Below are positions 10,227-16,581 of a stretch of 17,432 nt of DNA, in pieces. Position numbers and translations under genes: made by a program. The notes beneath the pieces were generated by a model, which was not told where the DNA came from, ran no database searches, and saw nothing but the letters and a program-made list of their open reading frames with translations. The DNA lies in the NCBI GenBank assembly GCA_964387935.1, contig CAYLZN010000093.1:1-17432 (forward strand). Direction: 5' to 3'. Source of the stretch: CAYLZN01 sp964387935. GTDB lineage: Bacteria > Acidobacteriota > Vicinamibacteria > Vicinamibacterales > JAFNAJ01. How positions within the stretch are numbered: the stretch's first letter is position 1; each line of letters starts with the position of its first letter.

Positions 10227-12068
10227 TCAGGCGCGAACGGCGTCCACGACGGCCAGCGCGGCGTCGAGACGGTCACGAGAAACAGCCACCTGCAGGCCCC
10301 GCACGAGCGGCTTGACGGCCCGCGCCAGCTCGAGCGCGATGGCCAGCCCCTCCTCGTCGGCCCGCCGGTCCACGTCGGCTGCTTCGATGCGTCGCAGGTA
10401 CTCGAGGGGCACGCGAAGCCCGGGCACCTCGTTGGCCAGGAACTCCGCGTGTCGCAGGCTCTCGATGAGACTGATCCGGGCGATAACGGGCACGGGCATG
10501 CCACCCACCCGGTCGAAGAACGACGTCAGGTCCCTTGGGTCGAAGACGGGATCGGTGACGACGAATTCGGCGCCGGCGTCGATTTTGTAGCGCAGGCGCC
10601 TGATCTCCTCGTCGAGATTGAGGGCGCAGGGGCTGACCATCACGCCGACGTGGAACGCGGTCGGCTCCCCGATCGGCTGGCCGCCGACGTCCTGACCGTG
10701 GTTGAGACGCGCCACCACATTGGTCAAACCGATCGAATCCACGTCGCGCACGAGGCTCGCATCCTCGAAGTCCCCCACGCGCGCGGGCTCCCCCGTGGTG
10801 ATGAGCAGGTTGCGGATGCCCATGGCGTGGGCGCCCAGGAGGTCCGACTGCATGCCCAGGAGCGTGCGGTCGCGGCAGGTGAAATGCAGGATGGTCTCCA
10901 GCCCGGCCTGCTGGCCGACGAGCACGGCCGCCGACAGCGGGCTGATGCGCGCCCCGGTCCGGGGCAGGTCTGCGATCTGGAGCGCATCGACGCCGTGGAT
11001 GCGGAGCGTCCGTGCCTGCTCGACCAGCGAGTGGACCGATTGTCCGCGAGGCGGCCGGACGCTGAGGGCGACGGCGAATTCGCCCCGGGCGAGTGCGTTC
11101 GCGAGGCGGGACTTCCGCTCCCGCGGCACCACGGCGACGGCCGGCACGACGTCGACTGACGCCCGCGGACGCGCGGCCCTGGTGTGCGCCGACGGCCCGG
11201 CCGCCCGGACGGCGAGCCGGATGTGGCGAATGTGCTCCGGCGTCGTGCCGCAGCATCCGCCGATGAGCTTCACGCCCTGCTGCACGAAGCGGCGGGCGTA
11301 GGAGGCCATGTACTCCGGCGAACACAGGTAGATGTTCCGGCCCTCGACGTCGCGCGGCCGGCCGGCGTTCGGCTGCGCCGACAGCCGACCGGAGGTGGCC
11401 GAGGCGATGCGCTCGACCGTCTCGAGCATGTCCGCCGGTCCGACGCTGCAATTGAGCCCGATCACGTCGGCGCCCGCGGCCTCGAGGTCCGGACCGAACT
11501 GCTCCGGGGCGACGCCATCGAGGCTGTCGCCATCCTCTTCGGTCGTGACCTGCGCGACGACCGGAACCGCGCCGAGACCTCGCACGGCCTTGAGGGCGGC
11601 CTTCAGTTCGTTGATGTCCCGGAAGGTCTCGAGGATGAAGAGGTCCACGCCGCCTTCGAGCAGCGCCACTGCCTGTTCCCGAAACCAGGCTTCTGCCTCA
11701 TCCAGGCCGATCTTGCCCCAGGGCTCGACGCGCAGACCGAGCGGGCCGATGGCTCCGGCCACGTACACGTCCTCGCGGGCGGCCTGCCTGGCAATGCGCG
11801 CCCCCTGCACGTTGATGGCGTGCAACGACTCCGCCAGCCCGAACGACGCGAGTTTCACACGGTTGGCGCCGAAGGTGTTGGTTTCGAGAACGTCCGCACC
11901 GGCCCGCACGTAGGCCTGGTGCACGTCACCGACCAGGTCTGGCTGCGTCAGGTTCAGCTCGTCGAAACACCGGTTGAGGAACACACCCTTGGCGTAGAGC
12001 ATGGTCCCCATGGCACCGTCGCAGACGAGAACCCGCTCGTCGAGTGCGTCGAGAAACGGGAGCTTCAC
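10227..12068 (-). CDS. Bifunctional homocysteine S-methyltransferase / methylenetetrahydrofolate reductase (YitJ-type)
   Basis: A 613-residue two-domain enzyme matching the length and order of Bacillus YitJ. Residues about 1-290 are a zinc-dependent homocysteine methyltransferase with CDGAMGTMLY near the start and zinc ligands Cys207 (GLNCSVGP) and Cys272-Cys273 (GGCCGTTPEH). Residues about 325-610 are a MetF-like TIM barrel for FAD-dependent reduction of methylene-THF (HFTCRDR at 395-401, MQSDLLGAHAMGIRN). Together they would make and use methyl groups for methionine synthesis. Three positions that are normally catalytic in MetF differ: Ser336 where Glu (E. coli E28) is expected, Glu427 in TGEPA for Asp (D120), and Asp506 in VVTDPVFD for Gln (Q183). 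The start is GTG 12068, sharing GTGA (12065-12068) with the nuoI stop. No Shine-Dalgarno is seen, so translation probably depends on coupling to nuoI. Confidence 0.9.
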   Translation of the reverse strand: MKLPFLDALDERVLVCDGAMGTMLYAKGVFLNRCFDELNLTQPDLVGDVHQAYVRAGADVLETNTFGANRVKLASFGLAESLHAINVQGARIARQAAREDVYVAGAIGPLGLRVEPWGKIGLDEAEAWFREQAVALLEGGVDLFILETFRDINELKAALKAVRGLGAVPVVAQVTTEEDGDSLDGVAPEQFGPDLEAAGADVIGLNCSVGPADMLETVERIASATSGRLSAQPNAGRPRDVEGRNIYLCSPEYMASYARRFVQQGVKLIGGCCGTTPEHIRHIRLAVRAAGPSAHTRAARPRASVDVVPAVAVVPRERKSRLANALARGEFAVALSVRPPRGQSVHSLVEQARTLRIHGVDALQIADLPRTGARISPLSAAVLVGQQAGLETILHFTCRDRTLLGMQSDLLGAHAMGIRNLLITTGEPARVGDFEDASLVRDVDSIGLTNVVARLNHGQDVGGQPIGEPTAFHVGVMVSPCALNLDEEIRRLRYKIDAGAEFVVTDPVFDPRDLTSFFDRVGGMPVPVIARISLIESLRHAEFLANEVPGLRVPLEYLRRIEAADVDRRADEEGLAIALELARAVKPLVRGLQVAVSRDRLDAALAVVDAVRA

Positions 12069-12529
12069 GCTGGTGGGGTCGCGAGATACTGCCTGGCCGC
12101 CGTCTCCTGGACCGGAGTGAGCGGAGTGAGCATGTCCGCCTTGTCCCACACGAAGTCGTTGGGGCTGTAGACGGCCAGTTCGTAGTCCTTCCCCATGAAG
12201 ACGGCCGAGACGGGGCAGGCTTCTTCGCAGTAGCCGCAGAAGATGCAGCGCGTCTTGTGAATCTGGTAGACCTTCGCGTACCGCGGCCCGGCGAGCACGG
12301 TGCCGTCGTTCTCCGCGGGCTCGAGGTAAATCGCATCGGCCGGGCAGGCGACGGCGCAGAGGCCGCAGGCGACGCACTTCTCGAGGCCGTTCTCGTCGCG
12401 CATCAGGACCTGCTTGCCGCGCCACTTCGGGAACACCGGAACCTTCTGGTCCGGATAGTTGACGGTGACCGGCCGCCTGAACATGTGGCGAAAGGTGGTC
12501 GCAAAACCGACGATCAACGGGCGAATCAT
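12065..12529 (-). CDS. nuoI: NADH-quinone oxidoreductase subunit I, orphan 2x[4Fe-4S] protein
   Basis: A 154-residue iron-sulfur protein of respiratory complex I that passes electrons between the NADH-dehydrogenase module and the quinone site at the membrane. Two clusters are encoded: Cys52, 55, 58 and Cys62 before Pro, then Cys95, 98, 101 and Cys105 before Pro. The N-terminal amphipathic region GFATTFRHMFRRPVTVNYP (8-26) followed by WRGKQVLMRDENGLEKC is typical NuoI, which argues against a plain ferredoxin. The ATG at 12529 has GGAGGA at 12544-12539, 9 nt upstream. No other nuo gene lies in the window; the gene instead heads an operon with the methionine/folate enzyme. It may be a second copy or a relocated complex I gene. 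A special role with the reductase is only a hypothesis. Confidence 0.93.
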   Translation of the reverse strand: MIRPLIVGFATTFRHMFRRPVTVNYPDQKVPVFPKWRGKQVLMRDENGLEKCVACGLCAVACPADAIYLEPAENDGTVLAGPRYAKVYQIHKTRCIFCGYCEEACPVSAVFMGKDYELAVYSPNDFVWDKADMLTPLTPVQETAARQYLATPPA

Positions 12530-12571
12530 CCCCTCGAATCCTCCGCGTCGGGCCTAGAATATCATCACCGG
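12530..12571. promoter_or_regulatory. Bidirectional promoter between nuoI and the LytS-type kinase
   Basis: A 42-nt divergent spacer. On plus, TAGAAT at 12555-12560 (5/6) stands 11 nt from the kinase GTG, implying an almost leaderless mRNA. On minus, the overlapping TATTCT at 12561-12556 (4/6) stands 26 nt from the nuoI ATG, leaving room for the GGAGGA ribosome site at 12544-12539. No clear -35 is visible on either side. Confidence 0.45.
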
Positions 12572-13888
12572 GTGCGTTTCCTGTCCTCCGAGCAGGTCCT
12601 GCTCTCGACCCTGCTGTTCCAGTTGGCGGTCGTGGCCGTCCTCGGCACCATGCTGGTCCGGTACCGTCGATTCCGCCAGATCCTGCTCACCGAACGACGG
12701 GACTGGCCCGAACGCCTCGTCTTCGCCGGGGCGTTCGGCATCCCGCTGGCCATCGGCGTCACGGCGCGGGTGTTGCTCCGGTACGACGCCACGGACCTGA
12801 CCCTGGCGGGCCCCTTCCTGGCGGGCCTCATCGCCGGCCCGTACGCCGGCGCGATCGTGGGCGCCCTCGTGGGCCTGCCGGCCGGCCTCGCCGGCGAAGT
12901 CCTGGCGGTGGCCTTCAATGTCGGGTGCGGGTTCGCGGGTGGCGGCCTCCGCGAAGTGTGCCCGAAGGAGGCCATCTGGCACTTCTCGCCCTTCGTGTTC
13001 ACAGGCCTGCATCGGTACGCCTGGCGGTTCCTGCGGCGCTTCCAGGTGGACTGGCAAGTCATCCTGATTGCGGCGCCGGTCTTGCTGGAACTGCTGCGGC
13101 AGTTCATCGGCTTCCGGTTTCCGGCGGCCCTGTTCCACCTGGGCGACGGCGGGCCGGGGCACACGCTGCTGGTGGTGCTGGCGACGGTGCTCTCGGTGGC
13201 CATCCCCATCAAGATCTGGAACAGCGCCCGCATCGAGCACAAGCTGCAGGAACAGGAGCAACTGCTGATGGCGGCCCGCCTCGAGGCGCTCTCCAGCCAG
13301 ATCAACCCGCACTTCCTGTTCAACACGCTGAACTCGATCGCCTCGCTCATCCGGTCCAGGCCGGACACGGCGCGCACCCTGATCCTGAAGCTGTCCGCCC
13401 TGCTCCGACGCCTCCTCCGGAGCCAGGATCACTTCGTCACCCTGCGGGAGGAGCTCTCGGCGATCGACGAGTACCTGGACATCGAATGCGTGCGGTTCGG
13501 GTCGCGCCTCGCGGTGCGCAAGGACATCGACCCGGCGAGCCTCGACGCCCTGGTGCCCAGCCTCATCCTGCAGCCGCTGGTCGAGAACGCCCTGAAACAC
13601 GGCCTCTGGCCCAAGCTCGGCGACGGCACGATCACGATTCGCAGCTGCCGCGGGCGCGACCAGACGACCATCGAGGTGATCGACAATGGGCTCGGGATGG
13701 TGGCCTCGCCCGCCGACGCCGCCTCCGGAGACGATCACACTGGCATCGGCCTGTTCAACGTCAAGGAGCGCCTGCGCGTGATCTACGGGGCCAGGGTGCG
13801 CCTCGACTTCCAGAGTGCGCCCGGGGAAGGCACGCGGGTGCGTCTCGAGATTCCGGACGCCGCGGCGACCGAGCGGGCATCGGCCTGA
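12572..13888 (+). CDS. LytS-type sensor histidine kinase
   Basis: A 438-residue membrane kinase of the LytS/YehU group, partner of the LytTR regulator that follows. Hydrophobic helices cover about residues 8-30, 47-70, 77-103, 104-124, 160-180 and 196-216, with glycine-rich LIAGPYAGAIVGALVGLPAG like the 5TMR-LYT sensor. There is no GAF domain between the membrane part and the kinase, so it is shorter than E. coli LytS-type YpdA/YehU. A short coiled coil (218-240) leads to the His_kinase motif QINPHFLFNTLNS with phospho-acceptor His247. The ATPase domain has VENALKHG (337-344, N box), DNGLGM (371-376) and GIGLFNVKERL (391-401). The start chosen is GTG 12572: longer in-frame versions to 12044 run antisense through nuoI and the spacer, and the kinase would begin just after a TAGAAT element. 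The signal sensed is unknown. Confidence 0.9.
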   Translation: MRFLSSEQVLLSTLLFQLAVVAVLGTMLVRYRRFRQILLTERRDWPERLVFAGAFGIPLAIGVTARVLLRYDATDLTLAGPFLAGLIAGPYAGAIVGALVGLPAGLAGEVLAVAFNVGCGFAGGGLREVCPKEAIWHFSPFVFTGLHRYAWRFLRRFQVDWQVILIAAPVLLELLRQFIGFRFPAALFHLGDGGPGHTLLVVLATVLSVAIPIKIWNSARIEHKLQEQEQLLMAARLEALSSQINPHFLFNTLNSIASLIRSRPDTARTLILKLSALLRRLLRSQDHFVTLREELSAIDEYLDIECVRFGSRLAVRKDIDPASLDALVPSLILQPLVENALKHGLWPKLGDGTITIRSCRGRDQTTIEVIDNGLGMVASPADAASGDDHTGIGLFNVKERLRVIYGARVRLDFQSAPGEGTRVRLEIPDAAATERASA

Positions 13889-13902
13889 GGCTGGGGCATA
13901 AT

Positions 13903-14691
13903 ATGAGCTTGCGCGCCCTGGTCGTGGACGATGAGCAGCCGGCCCGTGAGGAGTTGACCTACCTCCTCCGCCAGGGCGGCGACGTCACCGTCGTCGGCGA
14001 GGCGCGCAACGGAATCGAAGCGCTGGGCCTCCTCGAGGATCTCCACCCGGACGTGGTGTTCCTGGACGTGCAGATGCCGGGGTTGACCGGCTTCGAGGTG
14101 GCACGCCAGGCGCTCGCCAAGGGTCTGGAGACCGAGCTGGTGTTCGTGACGGCCTTCGACGAGTTCGCCATCGACGCGTTCAACGTGAACGCCGTGGACT
14201 ACCTGCTGAAGCCGGTGGACCCTGCCCGGCTCGAGCAGGCCGTGCAGCGGGCCCGGCGCCGCATCGCGGGCGAGCGCGGCGGCGGTGCCCCCGGGGGTCT
14301 CAAGAACGAGGACGTCGAGCGCATCGTCAAACTCGTCACGGAACGTCGGCAGCGCCGTGACCGCCTGGCGGTCAGGGTCGGCGACCGCATCGTGCTGGTG
14401 CCAAGCGACGACGTGATTCACGCCTCGCTGGCAGATGATGGCATCATGGTGGTGGCCGGCGGCGTGTCCGGAATCGCGAGCTACCGGACGCTGGACGAAC
14501 TGCAGGCGCACCTGGGTCCGGAGACCTTCTGGAGAGTCCACCGGGCCCATGTGGTCAATATCAATAAAATCAAGGAGATAGTGCCCTGGTTCAGCCGGAA
14601 TTACATCCTGAGGATGAAGGACGCCAAGAGTACCGAGATCCCGGTCAGCCGGTCGCAGAGCCGCAAGCTCCGGGAATACCTGGGTCTCTGA
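13903..14691 (+). CDS. LytTR-family response regulator
   Basis: A 262-residue regulator. The receiver domain (1-120) has the acidic pair Asp9-Asp10, phospho-acceptor Asp55 in FLDVQMPG, Thr83 and Lys103 in LLKPVD. A glycine-rich linker (about 121-135) and a charged helix (135-153) lead to a LytTR DNA-binding domain (about 153-260) with DDGIMVVAGG, FWRVHRAHVVNINKI and a PVSRSQSRKLREYLGL ending. LytTR proteins bind direct-repeat sites and commonly control cell-envelope, virulence or transport genes. The ATG at 13903 is 14 nt after the kinase stop, with GAGG overlapping that stop and GGGG 6 nt before the ATG, so the pair is co-translated. It is His-Asp partner to the kinase. Its targets cannot be read from this window. 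Confidence 0.94.
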   Translation: MSLRALVVDDEQPAREELTYLLRQGGDVTVVGEARNGIEALGLLEDLHPDVVFLDVQMPGLTGFEVARQALAKGLETELVFVTAFDEFAIDAFNVNAVDYLLKPVDPARLEQAVQRARRRIAGERGGGAPGGLKNEDVERIVKLVTERRQRRDRLAVRVGDRIVLVPSDDVIHASLADDGIMVVAGGVSGIASYRTLDELQAHLGPETFWRVHRAHVVNINKIKEIVPWFSRNYILRMKDAKSTEIPVSRSQSRKLREYLGL

Positions 14692-14705
14692 GCTCTTCGA
14701 CGGAC

Positions 14706-15332
14706 GTGGCCTTCCCCAGCCAGGGCTTCGCCTCGGCCGAAGGCGTGCTGGCGTCAGGCCCGATGCCGCAGGCCGCGGTGCGCCGGTCCCCGCCCGTGCT
14801 CCAGCGGGCCCTGCGACGGGCTGGGGAAGAGGTCGTGGCGTGGGTGAAGACGCTCGCGTCGGCGGCCGTGTATGCGACGCTCATCGTGACGTTCGGCTTC
14901 CAGGTGGCGCGGGTCGAGGGCCAGAGCATGGCGCCGACGCTCCACGACCAGGACCGGCTCATCGTGAACAAGCTCCTCTACCGTCTCACGGAGCCCCGGC
15001 GCGGCGACATCGTGATGCTCTACTACCCCGTGAATCCCGACAAGTCGTTCGTGAAGCGCGTCATCGCGGAAGAAGGCGATCTCGTGCAGATCGTGAACGG
15101 CCGGGTGTTCGTCAACGAGCAGCAGCTCGCCGACGAGTACGTGCCGCAGGAGTACCGCGGGCACGACGACTGGGGGCCGCAGGTGATCCCCGACGGCTAC
15201 TATTTCGTGATGGGCGACCACCGGAACAACAGCTCCGACAGCCGCAACTGGGGATTCGTCCCGAAGAAGTACATCATCGGCAAGGTCCACCTGCGCTGGT
15301 GGCCGCTGCCCGCCGCCACGATGTTCAACTAG
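14706..15332 (+). CDS. lepB: Signal peptidase I
   Basis: A 208-residue membrane serine protease (from GTG 14706) that removes signal peptides of exported proteins. One transmembrane helix (about 48-66) is followed by EGQSMAPTL with nucleophile Ser74, then KRVI with general-base Lys117, and the conserved box GDHRNNSSDSRNWGFVP at 170-186. The family order of boxes is intact, with one N-terminal anchor as in Bacillus-type enzymes. An alternative start is ATG 14763 (residue 20); neither has a strong ribosome site. It begins 14 nt after the regulator stop, so it is likely in the same transcript. Its TAG stop shares the CTAG palindrome with the convergent moaC stop. Confidence 0.95.
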   Translation: MAFPSQGFASAEGVLASGPMPQAAVRRSPPVLQRALRRAGEEVVAWVKTLASAAVYATLIVTFGFQVARVEGQSMAPTLHDQDRLIVNKLLYRLTEPRRGDIVMLYYPVNPDKSFVKRVIAEEGDLVQIVNGRVFVNEQQLADEYVPQEYRGHDDWGPQVIPDGYYFVMGDHRNNSSDSRNWGFVPKKYIIGKVHLRWWPLPAATMFN

Positions 15333-15805
15333 CCCGCGGGGCGGGTCTTCCGCTTGGACAGCAGGCGTATCTCGCCAATCACCATCGAGGTGTCCACGGC
15401 CTTCACCATGTCGTAGAGGGTCAGCGCGGCGACGGCCACGGCCGTCAGCGCTTCCATCTCGACGCCCGTCTGCGCCGTGGTCCTCGCGGACGCCGTGATG
15501 ACGAATCCGTCGCGACGGGGGTGGATCTGCACGTCCACGTGGCTCAGCGGCAGCGGGTGGCACAGCGGAATGAGCTCGGCGGTGCGCTTGGCCGCCATCA
15601 CGGCGGCGAGCCGCGCGACCTCCACCACGGGTCCCTTGGGCCCGGCGCCGGCCTGGACGAGCCGGGCCGCCGCGCGGGTGAGCGTGATCCGCCCTCGAGC
15701 GACGGCTTCCCGCGCGAGTGGCGGCTTCTGGCTCACGTCCACCATGCGCGCGCGTCCATCGGCGCCGACGTGGCTCAGGCGGGCAGCGGGCGATCGTCGT
15801 GCCAT
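15329..15805 (-). CDS. moaC: Cyclic pyranopterin monophosphate synthase MoaC
   Basis: A 158-residue enzyme of molybdenum cofactor synthesis that, after MoaA, converts 3',8-cyclo-GTP to cyclic pyranopterin monophosphate. Conserved segments are LSHVGADGRARMVDVSQKP (10-28), LIPLCHPLPLSHVDV (78-92; His83 matches E. coli H77) and GVEMEALTAVAVAALTLYDMVKAV (114-137). Asp132 and Lys135 match catalytic D128 and K131 of the E. coli enzyme. The length is normal. It begins 7 nt after the rex stop, so both share a transcript started upstream of rex and NADH/NAD+-sensing control through Rex autoregulation is plausible. The stop overlaps that of signal peptidase on the opposite strand by 4 nt. Confidence 0.97.
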   Translation of the reverse strand: MARRSPAARLSHVGADGRARMVDVSQKPPLAREAVARGRITLTRAAARLVQAGAGPKGPVVEVARLAAVMAAKRTAELIPLCHPLPLSHVDVQIHPRRDGFVITASARTTAQTGVEMEALTAVAVAALTLYDMVKAVDTSMVIGEIRLLSKRKTRPAG

Positions 15806-15812
15806 GGGCGAC

Positions 15813-16460
15813 TCAGCTCTGGGCGAGCAGGAACGAAAGCGTTTCGAGCGACACGCTCAGGTCGGCGTGCCGAAGCCTGACGTGGGCCGGCACCCGGACC
15901 GGCGCTGAGGAGAAGTTGAGGATGGCGCCGATGCCGCTGCTCACGATCTGGTCCACGACCTCCTGCGCTGGTCCAGGCGGCACCGCCGTGATGGCAATCG
16001 CAACGGCGTGCTGCCGGACGAGTTCGGCGAGCTGGCTCACGTGGAGGATGGGCACGCCGCCGCGCGAGGAGCGCCCGACCTTGTCAGCGGCCACGTCCAG
16101 CAGGGCGACGATGTGGAACCCGTCCTTGCGGAACCCCGGATAGTCCGCCAGCGCCAGCCCGAGGTTGCCTGCTCCGACGATCACCACCTTCAGCGACCGG
16201 TCGAGGCCGAGAATGGCCCGAAGGTGGTGGCGCAGGTCGGCGACGCGGTATCCGACGCCACGGATGCCGAACTCGCCGAAGTGCGCCAGGTCCTTGCGGA
16301 TCTGCGCTGCGTTCAGGGTGAGGTGTTCGGCGAGCACCCGGGAGGAGACCCGCTCGATTCCCTGCCGCTCCAGGGCTTCCAGGCAGCGGAGGTAGAGCGA
16401 CAGCCGCCCCGCGGTCAGTTCCGGAATCGTCCGTTCCTCAGCAGCCGGTGGTCCAGCCAT
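15813..16460 (-). CDS. rex: Redox-sensing transcriptional repressor Rex
   Basis: A 215-residue homodimeric repressor that binds NADH and leaves DNA when the NADH/NAD+ ratio rises. The N-terminal winged helix (about 11-85) contains RVLAEHLTLNAAQIRKDLAHFGEFG, the Rex DNA-binding region. The Rossmann domain has GAGNLG at 96-101, Asp122 after the second strand (ALLDV) for the NAD ribose, and the typical SAPVRVP near 185-191. The swapped C-terminal helix is LSVSLETLSFLLAQ. The ATG at 16460 is chosen: the 41-residue upstream extension to 16583 is low-complexity, crosses the promoter and runs antisense to pepD's start. A TATAAT lies 15 nt upstream of the ATG. I found no TTGTG-N8-CACAA operator in the flank, so autoregulation is unproven. 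rex and moaC are also neighbours in Bacillus (ydiH, ydiG). Confidence 0.96.
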   Translation of the reverse strand: MAGPPAAEERTIPELTAGRLSLYLRCLEALERQGIERVSSRVLAEHLTLNAAQIRKDLAHFGEFGIRGVGYRVADLRHHLRAILGLDRSLKVVIVGAGNLGLALADYPGFRKDGFHIVALLDVAADKVGRSSRGGVPILHVSQLAELVRQHAVAIAITAVPPGPAQEVVDQIVSSGIGAILNFSSAPVRVPAHVRLRHADLSVSLETLSFLLAQS

Positions 16461-16475
16461 GGCCAGGTCCGCGAG

Positions 16476-16481
16476 ATTATA
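16476..16481 (-). promoter_or_regulatory. -10 element (TATAAT) of rex-moaC
   Basis: Exact TATAAT on the minus strand, 15 nt before the rex ATG, giving an inferred leader of about 9 nt and no Shine-Dalgarno. No recognisable -35 stands at 16-18 nt, and no Rex operator overlaps it. Confidence 0.55.
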
Positions 16482-16496
16482 CGGCGGTCGGGACGG

Positions 16497-16526
16497 TTGC
16501 GATCGGCGACCCGGGGGCACTAGCAT
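16497..16526 (+). promoter_or_regulatory. Possible weak pepD promoter
   Basis: TTGCGA at 16497-16502 (4/6 to TTGACA), an 18-nt spacer, and TAGCAT at 16521-16526 (4/6 to TATAAT) could start transcription near 16533. It is the best candidate in the 121-nt divergent spacer on this strand, but it is weak. Confidence 0.3.
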
Positions 16527-16560
16527 GGGTCCGCCCCCGGATGCCCGCGAGCGGCATCCG
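16511..16560 (+). repeat. Two overlapping inverted repeats upstream of pepD
   Basis: Stem A pairs CCGGGGGC (16511-16518) with GCCCCCGG (16533-16540) around a 14-nt loop. Stem B pairs CGGATGCC (16538-16545) with GGCATCCG (16553-16560) around a 7-nt loop. Both are perfect 8-bp stems and share 16538-16540, so they cannot form together. Stem B ends 10 nt before the AAGGAG of pepD. Neither is followed by a T-tract, so a simple terminator is unlikely. Confidence 0.6.
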
Positions 16561-16570
16561 TTCCCTACAA

Positions 16571-16576
16571 AAGGAG
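16571..16576 (+). promoter_or_regulatory. Strong Shine-Dalgarno of pepD
   Basis: AAGGAG stands 5 nt before the ATG at 16582 and fixes that start. It is the best-matching ribosome site seen in the window. Confidence 0.8.
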
Positions 16577-16581
16577 CGCCC

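Noticed and set aside
12254..12270. TTGTGAA half-site resembling a Rex operator
   Set aside because: It lies inside nuoI coding sequence and has no CACAA partner at the right distance.
12044..12571. N-terminal extension of the kinase frame
   Set aside because: The extension runs antisense through nuoI and the divergent spacer. Its residues look like a shadow frame, and the hydrophobic sensor begins right after GTG 12572.
13897..13902. CATAAT directly before the response regulator ATG
   Set aside because: As a -10 it would place the transcription start inside the gene. The 14-nt spacing from the kinase and the GAGG site fit co-translation better.
14572..14583. AAGGAG followed by an in-frame GTG inside the LytTR domain
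   Set aside because: It would make only a ~37-residue fragment, and the spacing of 3 nt is too short. The AT-rich codons encode the conserved NINKIKEI stretch of the domain.
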